This document shows positions 1-10,284 of a stretch of 64,000 nucleotides of DNA, piece by piece. A program made the translations under genes and the position numbers. The stretch is taken from positions 186,001 through 250,000 of the forward strand of contig NW_001799388.1 of NCBI RefSeq assembly GCF_000165425.1, in the 5' to 3' direction. Source of the stretch: Paramecium tetraurelia. Lineage: Eukaryota; Ciliophora; Oligohymenophorea; Peniculida; Parameciidae. The notes beneath the pieces were generated by a model. The model saw only the letters and a list, made by a program, of their open reading frames with translations. It was not told where the DNA came from and ran no database searches. Each line of letters starts with the position of its first letter. Position 1 is the stretch's first letter.

Positions 1-940
1 AATTTCTGGAGCAACATAACCTGGAGTCCCACATCTAGTGTAAATATACTTTCCATCGACCCTATAGAATTCTGCCAACCCAAAATCTGCTATGACTATT
101 GATAATGTGTTTTTGGCTCTTAAGAGAAGGTTGGATGGCTTCAAGTCTCTGTGTAAGATTCCTTTAGAGTGAATATAAAGGAGCGCTTATAACACTTATT
201 TTATTATTAATAAGGATTCTTCTTCCGAAAGATGCTTTTCCTTTATAAAAGTGTATAATTCCCCTTACTCCACCATTTCATATATTAAAATAATCTGTTC
301 ATCACTTTCATATGTTTCAAAAAATTTGGTAATTCCTGGATGGCTTAGACTTCTGATTATTTGAAGTTCCTTTGTTATCAATAAGTAATCTTGATAGTTA
401 ATAATTGTCTTCTTGTCAAATACTTTGGCAGCAAAGTCTCTTTGGGTAATTCTTGATTTTATTTTGAACACCTAAGATTTTTTAAATATTTTAATACTTT
501 ACTAAATGTACCTTTTCCCAGTAACCTATGGATACTATACTTGTTAGCGAAATCTTGTTGAATGCAATAAAATCTTAATTATTCAAGCCAGGCTATCGTC
601 ATACCATATAATTCAATAACCTGACCTGCCTTAGTAATTCTGATTCCAGCACCGTAATTAGGTTGTTCAATTTCACAAATTGTTGCATTGAGAATATCTG
701 CGATTTGATATTACCCCTGAGAATAGGATGAAATATTATTACATTCTTTTTTCTTTTAAAAATGAAATGATTTTACAAATACAATGTCTTAACCTTATAG
801 CTATTGTGTTTGCAAGAGTAAATGTAAAAATTTTCTTAAATTGACTCATTTATATTGCGGGAAGCCGTTGTATTCTGCCATAAAGAGCCTTTTGATATGT
901 CAAAGAATGAAGTTGAGCTCACTTACTTCTTTATGTTCAT
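1..940 (-). CDS. Protein kinase with PH-like N-terminal domain (3' end outside window)
   Basis: Serine/threonine protein kinase, running off the left edge so the C-lobe end is missing. The start ATG (complement of 938-940) begins MNIKKQVSSTSFFD. Residues about 20-110 form a PH-like domain ending in a Trp/Leu-rich helix. The kinase domain follows with the glycine loop GKGTFSKV, which is interrupted by a 26-nt intron, then FAAKVF (catalytic Lys), HRDLKPSN, DFG, and a GTPGYVAPE activation segment at the window edge. A second 26-nt intron lies near 705-730. TAA/TAG are read as Gln throughout. It is clearly paralogous to the next gene, with the same domain order and intron style, so the pair looks like a local duplication. 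Substrate unknown; the kinase call is secure, the PH call rests on fold-like pattern only. Confidence 0.9.
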
Positions 941-1194
941 AATTTTAATCAAAATACCCTAATCAAAATTCTAAATTTATATTATAAGTTATTATAATAT
1001 CTTAGAAGTTAATTATACTTAATAAAATTTTTGTCCATATGGATATATATTTTATTTTTACCAATTTATTACAAATAGGCTTTGTAATTATATTTATAAT
1101 GCAAATAGGATATAAACAAAAAAAGTGTAAAATTAGATAACTTGATGACCACAATATTTTATATTGGTATTTATAACTCGATATTATTATTAAT

Positions 1195-2631
1195 TCAAAT
1201 TTGTATAGGTATTCTTTGTAAATTTTGGGGCTTCCCAAATGGACCTTATAAAGGAGAGAAATTAGCGGCGTTAATTCTAGAGGGTGATTACAAAGGGGAG
1301 ACACATGATTATACAAATCTACTCTTTTGATCTTGAGGTGATTTAAGCTCTAATTTTGGACTTTATAAAGGTGAAGTTGTTCGGGAATCCCCTTGAGAAG
1401 GAATGCTGCCCAAACTACTCTAACTTCCGTATTGTTAGAAAACTGTTATATGTTTTCTAAAGAACGAACTTTATTTAATTTGATCTATAGAATATCTCTT
1501 AATAGGGTTTGGATCTAACATTCCTCTTAATAAATCAAGACATTCAATAGTAAATTGAAATTTAGTTAAATCTACCCATCCATTAAAATTGGCCATAACT
1601 GTTTAATCATAATTATTTGAATCGAATGGTCCTTTACCTACTAACAAGTAGTAGAACAGTATTCCACAACTATAGATATCAACTTTATAATCATAAATTT
1701 TATCTTGCAATAATTCCGGTGCAACAAATCCGGGAGTACCGCATCTTGTAAACATGTACTTGCAATCCTTTCTGAAGTAATCAGCCAATCCAAAATCAGC
1801 TAATACCACCTATTCTATCATTCCTTGCTCTCTCAGAATGATGTTTTCGGGCTTTATGTCTCTATGAATAATCCCATGAGAATGTATGTAGTTCAAGGCT
1901 TCTATCACTTATTGAATCACTATGAAAGCTCCATACTCTGAAAAGGTTCGAGTCTTCTTCAATTCTTAATGAAGCTCCCCTCCATTGAACAGCTATTGAA
2001 TCAAAAATATATATTGTTCGTTTTCATAGGTTTCAAGAATTGAAACTACATTTTCATGGTTCATTATTCTCATTAATTCAATTTCCTTAAGCAAAGCTTG
2101 TCGATCTTAGGTTTTGAATGTGGTTTTATCAAATAGCTTCACAGCATAATCTTTTTTATCTCGTAAACTTTAAATTTTATAAACCTAAAATGATCAGTTT
2201 TCTTCATACCTTCCCAAAACTACCCTTTCCAACTAGTTTAATCATGCAGTACTCCTTCTAAAAGTTTGGTTACACACACCATTTTTTCATACTGGAGAAC
2301 CAATGGTCGGCGATTCCATAAAATGTGAAATTTGCTCCGTTTTTCGTTATTGAAATTCCTTTTCCCATTTGAGGATGGTTCACGTATTCAAGCAAGGCAT
2401 TCGTTATATTGTAATACTTTTGAGTTGTTTTCTAAAGAATATAAAAATAGATTCTACATTAGTACTAAATTTGATCAAGTAATTTCGTTGTAGCACTAGA
2501 GTCTTTAGCTTGAACTTCTCATTTTTGAGTACGTAGAATTGATCCTTTAAGGATTTTGAAAATATTTCGATGGGTCTTTTCAACTCAAAGGGTGATGTGA
2601 AATCAAAGAACGATTTTTGATCTTAATTCAT
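1195..2631 (-). CDS. Protein kinase with PH-like N-terminal domain
   Basis: Complete paralogue of the preceding kinase. The start [20 protein letters not shown] reads from the complement of 2629-2631 and the frame closes at TGA (complement of 1195-1197). Residues about 20-110 are PH-like, ending in the helix [10 protein letters not shown]. The kinase domain then shows GKGSFGK, an HRD catalytic loop, a DFG-type [19 protein letters not shown] and the C-lobe [14 protein letters not shown]-like helix. After the domain comes a low-complexity tail of Ser/Pro/Gln with repeated SPLQSP and SPLQGP units, typical of an unstructured phosphorylatable tail. At least one intron of about 34 nt interrupts the N-terminal part near 2437-2470. 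Such PH-kinases are expanded in Paramecium; the membrane-lipid role of the PH domain is inference. Confidence 0.92.
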
Positions 2632-2811
2632 TTCTCGATTAATTATTAATAAATCTTACAATAACAACTTATTCAAAATTTAAAGCAAGCGAATAAACGC
2701 AAAAATCACTACAATACTAAACAATAATAAATGATATTAAATTTGACTTTAATACTATGTCTAATAAAATAAATTATATTAATTATTATCAGGGATTTTA
2801 AAATGAAATTA

Positions 2812-2952
2812 TCATTTTTATTGATATTTTATATAATCATTACCTAATAGTATGGATGAATTAATCTTCATTAGACTTAGATTGTCTTAACTTGGCGGGA
2901 AGGCTTCAGGTTTTTCATAATGTATCATTCCTTTGATGAGACTCTTGAACAT
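2812..2952 (-). CDS. Possible small protein, 46 residues
   Basis: A short frame reads MFKSLIKGMIHYEKPEAFPP and continues to TGA at the complement of 2812-2814, using TAA as Gln. The stretch is richer in G+C than the AT-rich DNA around it, and the composition (charged and aromatic residues, no homopolymers) looks protein-like. It sits in the 970-bp gap between the kinase and the secreted-protein gene. It could equally be a remnant of a larger gene. No family recognised. Confidence 0.35.
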
Positions 2953-3601
2953 TCTTCAAATAAAACTGTATTCAAATTTTGAGTTTTTACTTTTATTTAA
3001 TAAAAATTCATATTCTCACGATTAATATATTGGTATTAGTTGTAAATAAAAATAACTTTTAGTTTATTAATTTTGAAACTCTCTTAAAAGTTAAACTATA
3101 TTATTATATCTTACAGATATTACAAAAGTAGAGGTAATTGAATATGATTTGTATATATTAAAACATAATATTGGCTCTTTAATAATTTAGAGGTAATAAA
3201 TATGAATTATATATTCAAAATATTATATAAATATCTTGATTGAAATTAACAAAGTAAAAAAGAAGTTAGTTGAATATGTGTTTCTATATTAGTTTTAAGT
3301 CATATTTTATTAGAATGTAATAGGAATCATTAGCATTTTAATAAAGAAAGATTTGTATTAAAAGTAATAACGGCTATTTTTTTGACAATTAATATTAGTA
3401 TCACTGCCGAAATATGGATTCAGAGATTGAAGAATTTAGCATTGATAATCATGGGAAAGATTTGCTATTCATAAATTAAAATTATAATTATAAAATGAAT
3501 TAATTGACAATATAAAAAACATGCAGGAATTAAAGAGGCTCTATAATTACACATATATGAAATAATGTATGATGTGAATATATTTGGATATTAATATTTT
3601 T
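2953..3601. other. AT-rich intergenic stretch
   Basis: Mostly A/T-rich DNA without a convincing gene. On the plus strand 3414-3560 there is a 48-residue frame (MDSEIEEFSIDNHGKDLLF at its start) whose first third looks coding but whose remainder does not; I do not call it a gene. Nothing else recognised. Confidence 0.5.
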
Positions 3602-4217
3602 TCATTGGAGGAATGATGATGATGCTTCGTCCAAAGAAGGCATCTCAATATCTGGGTTTTATTGGGGCTCTTCATCGGAGTTCTATACTTCCTCTAATGT
3701 GCCATCTCCTTCGGTGACGACTGGAATATAATAGGATTCATTGACATCATCTTAGGCTACATCTGGGGCTTAGTAGTTTGATTCTGCTTGCATCTCAATG
3801 TTGGGGACGTTGTTGAAGTCTTCAGCTGTTAATAAGGCCTATTGGACTTGTTATTCGGTCATTAATTCGGAAGAAAGCTAAATATATGACAATACTTACA
3901 TCTTCATCTTGATTCATGAGAATGAATTAATCAGTTTCTTGTTGGATTTGAACAAATCCAGTTTGTTGGCTGTGTTGGATGGCTTTTTTTAAGCTGCTGT
4001 CTTATTTTTTCTAGGCTGTCTTGAGTTATTGAGTTCTGGGACTAGTAAATGAATCAACATCATATTCAATTTATGCATGTGATTATTAATATGCCTTGTT
4101 GTCAATGTGAATTAGATTGGGTGTTGCTCTAGATTAGGTATGGTTTATAAAGTACTTTCTCTTCTTTTGAGCAGCCATCACTGAGAGGGCTAATACCGCG
4201 ATAACTAGTATTCTCAT
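3602..4217 (-). CDS. Secreted Gln/Glu-rich protein, unknown function
   Basis: About 197 residues. The start MRILVIAVLALSVMAAQKK (complement of 4215-4217) is a classical signal peptide with a cleavage-like AMA-type site, and the mature chain is hydrophilic, rich in Gln, Glu and Asp, with no membrane segment and no cysteines in the parts read. A 22-nt intron lies at 3878-3899. The C-terminal half is strongly acidic (repeated EE, DE) and ends in a short Ser run. Such small acidic secreted chains in Paramecium may go to secretory granules or the cell surface, but no family is recognised. It is transcribed away from the flippase gene across a gap of only 30 bp. Confidence 0.82.
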
Positions 4218-4247
4218 TATCGTTTTTTAGAATAATATATTAATTAA
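4218..4247. promoter_or_regulatory. 30-bp divergent intergenic region
   Basis: The start codons of the secreted protein (-) and the flippase (+) are separated by only these 30 bases, all A/T-rich. Both 5' UTRs and any core promoters must overlap each other or the neighbouring coding sequence. No TATA-type motif can be singled out. Confidence 0.5.
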
Positions 4248-7200
4248 ATGGATTCTCATTCGTATAACAATGAAAGAACAATTAAAAAATGGGGCTTGAT
4301 AACAGTTAGACCGCCTGCTCATTAAATGAATGGTACAAATCACAATATCATATTTCAGACAGATCAATCGTATCAAACGTCCCTGATATGGCTGTACCTG
4401 ACAACATGATCACAACATCAAAATACTCCTCGATTATTACATTCATCCCATTAAATTTGATAGAGCAATTCTCAAAGTTGGCTAATGTTTACTTTTTGGT
4501 TATTGCTATAATGCAGATGATCTCAGCAATTAGCATAACAAATGGTTAACCTGTGATTATGGGGCCATTATCAATAGTTGTTTGCATTTCAATGATCAAG
4601 GATTTTGTTGAGGATTACTAGAGACGCAAATCAGACAATGCAGAAAACACACGCAAAACCTACTTAATTCGCACAAATGAAGTTCCCAGAGAAGCTCAAT
4701 GGAGTGAATTAAGGATTGGAGATCTAATCAAGGTTTAGAAGGATGAACAAATACCTGCTGACATCTTATTAATGCAAACATCAGATAAGAAAGGGAATGC
4801 CTTTATTGAAACAAAAAATTTAGATGGGGAAACCAATTTGAAATGCAAAAATATTCAAAAAAATCTAAAGTAACTGTAAGAACAAAGTGAGGATGCTCTA
4901 TTGGCATTGAGAATGACCATAAAATATGAACGGCCAAATCCGTATTTGTATCAATTCACTGGATCTGCTGAAATTAATAATTAACAAATTCCTCTTAGTG
5001 AGAAAAATTTCATTTTAAGAGGTTGTGTTTTAAGGAATGTCAATTATATCTATGGAGTTGTTTGTTATAACGGACATGACTCAAAGATTATGCTTAATTC
5101 AATTAAGGCATAGCCTAAGCGCAGTCATTTAGAACGAACAATGAATTGGTTCATTATTGTGATTTTTCTATTATAAGTAAATATCCAGTATGATTAGTTT
5201 CTAGATGTTCATGTGTGGATTAGGAGGCTATTTGAATTCTTCATGGTAGCAGATTCATAATTCATAATTATCATATTTGGATATCTTGATTACAGATCCA
5301 GAGCATAATTTTGTTAAAAATCTATTCGTAAGTACTCACAATTTAATTTTAGATAAAATGGGGTAATTGGATTCTCATTTTCACCAACTTCGTTCCAATC
5401 TCATTGCTTGTCTCATTAGAAATGGTTAAATATTTCTAAGGAATGTTGATAACCCAGGATTAAGGAACATATTCAGCTGAATATGATATAAAAACAGCAG
5501 TCTAATCATCCAATCTGAATGAGGAACTTGGTTAAGTGGATTACATATTTTCTGATAAAACAGGAACATTGACAAAGAACCAAATGGATTTCAAATGTCT
5601 CACAGTCAATAAAAAGTCATATGGAAAAGAAGCAACCTTAACAAATGAAGAAGTGTCCAAATTAGCTTAAGTTTCAAATGTTGATTTCAGAGATAAAGCC
5701 TTCTTTAATGATTTGAATTAAACTCCAGGGAAGGGACCACTTCATGAGTTCTTGCTTTGTCTATCATTATGTCATACTGTTGTTACTGAAAATAAAAATA
5801 GTCAGCTACTTTACTAAGCCTCATCCCCTGATGAATTGGCCTTGGTCAATTTTGCAAGATATTGCGGTTATACCTTTGAGGGATTAGATGCATCAAACAG
5901 CATGGTAGTAAATATTAAGGGGGACATCAAGAATTATCAATTGTTGCATGTACTTGAATTCAATAGTACAAGAAAGAGAGTATCTGTAATCGTTTAGGAT
6001 CAAGCCAATCAAATTATCCTGTATACAAAGGGAGCTGATTCTGTTATTGAACCATTAATGAAACCTGTTGTTCCTTAATTAAAAGAGAAAACTTGGAATG
6101 ATCTATAAGAATTTGCATCGATTGGCTTAAGAACTCTTCTATTAACAAGGAGAATATTGCCTCTGTCCACTTATAAAGAATGGGAAAAAAGCTATCTACA
6201 AGCTTGTTCTGCTATATAAAATCGAGAGAACTTAATGATGGAGTCTCAAGCAAAAATAGAATAAGAATTAGAACTTATAGGGGGAACAGCCATTGAAGAT
6301 AAATTATAAGAAGATGTAGGCCCAACCATTTAATACTTAAAAGATGCAGGTATTAAAGTGTGGGTATTGACTGGAGATAAAATAGAAACTGCTATCAATA
6401 TTGGTTATTCTTGCTAATTATTGAATGATTCCTTATAATAAATCATAGTTGATGGAAATGATGAATAAGTTATTAGAAATGAATTAGAAAAGGCTATCCA
6501 AAAAAGCCAAAATAATAATAAAAATGCATTGGTGATCTCTGGCAACGCTTTAATCATAGCTATGAAACCGGAACTTTCATTAAAAGTAATGTAAATTGCT
6601 GAAAGATGTGAGGCTGTAGTAGCTTGTAGAGTTTCACCAAAATAAAAATAAGAAATCGTCTCCTTAGTTAGATAAAATAAACCTAATGTTACTACTCTTG
6701 CCATTGGAGATGGTGCTAATGATGTCAACATGATTACAGCTGCTCATATTGGAGTTGGAATTAAAGGAGTAGAAGGCTAGCAAGCAGCTAGGGCTTCTGA
6801 TTATGCTGTTGGGGAATTCAGAATACTTAAAAGGTTAACACTTTATCATGGAAGAGAGAGTTATAGGAAAAACTCAACTCTTGTAAATTACAATTTTTAT
6901 AAAAATATGCTTCTAGTCCTACCTCAATATTGGTGGGCTGTAAATAATGGATTTTCGGCTGTTATGTTTTATGACTAGTTACTCTATTAAAGTTACAACC
7001 TATTTTTCACTAGTCTTCCTATTGTATTATATGCTATTTTCGATGAAGAATTTTCTGGTGATGTTCTCACTTCAAGTAAATCTATCTCTCTATTGTAGAC
7101 CCCAGTCTTTATGACATAGGAATTAAACACAAATTATTCAATGTTAAAATATTCTTGTATTGGGTCATTAATGGCACCATCTAAGCTGGCATCTTATCAT

Positions 7201-7765
7201 ACCTAACCTTCCGAAGTTATGAAGCCTCATCTATTTATAATGGCATGACGGCTGGCTTATGGACTACTGGTGCCATTGTGTTAGGATATTCAGTACTGAA
7301 TAGCAATATCAAAGTAATCAATTTCATAAATCAAACTAGATTATTCTATTTAGTAACACCTACTCTATTGGAGTTATTGTCGGGCTTTTCGGATCTGTCT
7401 TCATATATCTCTTGTTATTTATTTTAGTTTCAGAGAAAATGCCAAAATCTGATATGTCAAATAGCCAAAGTGCTAGCTTTTGTCATATGAAATTCTACTT
7501 GACTTCGTTATTAGCTATCGGAGCTACATCCATTTTTGACTTGGCTCTGACTAAATTAGCTCAGTGGTCTTAATATGCCCAGGCAGTAATCTAACACGAT
7601 AAAGTATATATGCTAATTTAATAATAGCACATTGAATTACAAGATGAGCAATAATTGCACCAGCCTTCCCCAAATACACAATTTTAATTGAATAACTCCT
7701 CAGTTCCCAAATCCCCAATCAAACGAGGCTACACAGGTTTTGCATTTTCTTAGGAAGAACATTGA
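4248..7765 (+). CDS. P4-type ATPase (phospholipid flippase)
   Basis: Moves aminophospholipids to the cytosolic leaflet of plasma or secretory membranes using ATP. About 1,150 residues, the usual length of the family. Visible in order: N-terminal [12 protein letters not shown] and M1/M2 segments; actuator motif DGETNLK; phosphorylation site [11 protein letters not shown] (Asp at nt 5554); nucleotide-domain [20 protein letters not shown]; hinge [22 protein letters not shown]; then the hydrophobic M5-M10 block and a short tail ending [13 protein letters not shown]. Introns include 4333-4358 (26 nt) and others near 5176-5203, 5330-5354 and 7078-7100. Family members normally work with a CDC50 subunit, which is not encoded here. 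The start gives [16 protein letters not shown]; all catalytic motifs are intact. Confidence 0.96.
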
Positions 7766-7977
7766 CATTGAAAATAAATGTTGTTATTTTATAAAATTAG
7801 TTATTCTTCAAATAGTATCGTTCTTTTGGGTTGCATTAAGAATTCGATTTTTATAGTTTAATTAGAATTAGAATTAAACAATTGTGTTAAAATTGAATAA
7901 ATATTCTTTATTTAAGGAATTTTTTTTTTTTTATAATTCAATTTATTTAATCCAATTTATTTTCAAAATATCTTTGG

Positions 7978-9670
7978 ATGGAGGTTTTGAACGATGCTTA
8001 TCAAAAGGGTGAAGTTCTTAATGAAGATGAATACAAAATTGTCAGAAAAATTTACAAAAAAAAAAATGAAAAATAATATATTTCTCTAGAGATTAAAAAG
8101 ATGAACCTATCAAGAGAAGAATTTAATAAATTAACTTAATTTAGGTTCCTGAATATTCTCCCTTATAAAAGTTGCAAGTATGATTCTGAGATGCCTTCTA
8201 TAAAATATTAAGATTTTCAGAAGTATTTATTAATGGAAAATCAAATAAATAGTGAAAATGCAAAACTTATTGCCTTATAATTAGGTTTATGTATAATTAA
8301 ATTTATATATATATAGTGAGTGCTGAGTTGTAAGACAGAAATATGCTTTGGTTTTTAAATTCTATTACTTAATTATATTTGAATGAAAACCAATTATATG
8401 TTTCTTTAATCGAATATGACTTTGGCTAATCAAAGGAGGGACAATCCCAACTCTAAATATTATAAAGATTTTTTGAGAAATATTTTTGTGATAAAATTCC
8501 AGGATTGTCTGATGTAATACATTAAAGTCAAACCTTTGATACTATTATAGATTTTCTCTTAAAAATTAATGGTAACTTTGATAGAACTGATAAATTAAAT
8601 ATTCCATATCAAAATTTATTGGGATTTCTTTTTAAAGTTAATGCGTTTAGCACCATATATGATTAAAATAAATCTGTGGTAAAATCATTTGCAAAACCTA
8701 AAAGCTTTCTTTAGGCAAATGAAACAAGTGATATTGAATTAGTTTACAAAACTTAGAGGCTAGACTCAAGTGATGATTAAACAGTAAGAAGAGAGATAGA
8801 AATTTCTTAAGAAATATAAAACTCTTCTTTTCTCATAAAGATATTTGCCTACTTGAAAATTAAAAAGTAAACTTTCATTTTCATGAGAAAATATCAAGGG
8901 ACTCTAGCAAAAAGATTGGAGACATTAAACAATTTAACTCTTCAAGAAAGAAAAAAAACTGTCATTAAACTATCTTTTAGATTTATAAAAGGTATGTATC
9001 TATCAATTATCCTTTTAGCTATAAAGGCTATGTAGGATTTGAAGATTATTCATAGGGATTTAAAACCGGAGAATTTATTCTTAGATAATCTAGATTTATA
9101 ACTTTCTAATATCATAATCGGCGATTTTGATTGTTCTAAAAAGCTCCAAGATCGTGATTGTGATAGAGATATGAGCATAAACCATTAGAGCAATACTTAT
9201 AAGTACGATGCTCCTGAAATAAAATATTCTTTTGAATATGATATTTTCTAATATGCATTGATCGTGTTAACTATTGCAAATAATAATAAATATATTGGAA
9301 AGGAAATTGTGGGTTGCAGAAATTTGAATGAATAAGACCACGAAGAATACTATAGTAAAGAGTCTTTACTTAAAAATTCGAATCTTTCATAATACCCCTC
9401 AGATTTTATCGATATGATTAGTAAGTGTTTAAAAAGAGATCCTCAATAAAGGCCAACAAATAAAGATATCTACGAATATACCTCATCTTTATATTACTTA
9501 GGAACGATAAAAGTGGAAAATACTGTATAATAAATCAGTGAAGTTTAGACAAGACAAAATTAGAATTATCAACCATTACTATCAGAAAATCTAACGTAAT
9601 AGTAATAGTAATAATAATAGTAATAGCAATAATCATAATTGTAATAATAATAGTAATAATAATAACAGTA

Positions 9671-9724
<54 letters not shown>

Positions 9725-9871
9725 GTAGTAATAATAATAATAATAATAACAGTAGTAATAATAATAATAACAGTAGTAATAATAAATAATAATAATAAAT
9801 AATAATAATAATAATAATAACGAGTAGGGGAGTTAATAATAATAATAATAGTAATAATAATACTAATAGTA

Positions 9872-9910
<39 letters not shown>

Positions 9911-10103
9911 GTAGTAATAAGAATAATAATAATAGCAATAATCATAATAGTAATAATAGTAATAGTAATAATTATAATAATAATAACCATAATAGTAATA
10001 GTAATAGTAATAATAATAGTAATAACAGTAATAATTACAATAATAATCATTTTTAGTAAGAGAAAACAAGAAAAATAGAATAAAAATATATGAATAATAA
10101 TGA
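7978..10103 (+). CDS. Divergent protein kinase with long poly-Gln tail
   Basis: About 690 residues. The N-terminal 300 residues are charged and only loosely resemble a kinase N-lobe. The C-lobe is clear: IHRDLKPENLFL (catalytic loop), then GDFDCSKK, in which the usual DFG is DFD, then a DAPE motif and a C-lobe ending KCLKRDPQQRPTN. Introns of about 32 and 27 nt lie near 8284-8315 and 8991-9017. From about nt 9597 the frame enters a TAA/TAG microsatellite that encodes roughly 150 residues, mostly Gln, with short Ile, Asn and EQGS interruptions, and closes in frame at TGA 10101-10103 after a basic peptide. The glycine loop and catalytic Lys were not identified, so activity is doubtful; a pseudokinase is possible. 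Confidence 0.85.
9597..10055 (+). repeat. TAA/TAG trinucleotide microsatellite inside a gene
   Basis: About 460 bp of TAA and TAG triplets with scattered CAA, CAG, TCA and TTA. In the ciliate code this is poly-Gln with a few Leu, Ser and Pro. Between about 9786 and 9821 the repeat phase slips so the same bases read as Ile and Asn runs, then returns to Gln. The host reading frame stays open across the whole tract. Confidence 0.9.
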
Positions 10104-10284
10104 TTCTATATTCTATTTAATTAAATTATCTTAAATTATATATTGTTATTATGTAAGTATAATGATTTTAGTACTGTGCTTGTATATTTTTATAGTAACA
10201 AATTGCAGGGGTTTTTCAAATAGAAAGAAAATAAACATTTATTTTAAAAATATTATTATATTTTTCTAATATTTTATGTCAATA

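Noticed and set aside
1002-1330. Two overlapping frames of 60-100 residues, one on each strand
   Set aside because: They are shadows of the C-terminal SPLQ-repeat tail of the second kinase and the spacer after it.
9535-10069. Long minus-strand frames of poly-Ile, poly-Leu and poly-Tyr
   Set aside because: They are the antisense of the TAA/TAG microsatellite; the plus strand carries a real gene in frame through the tract.
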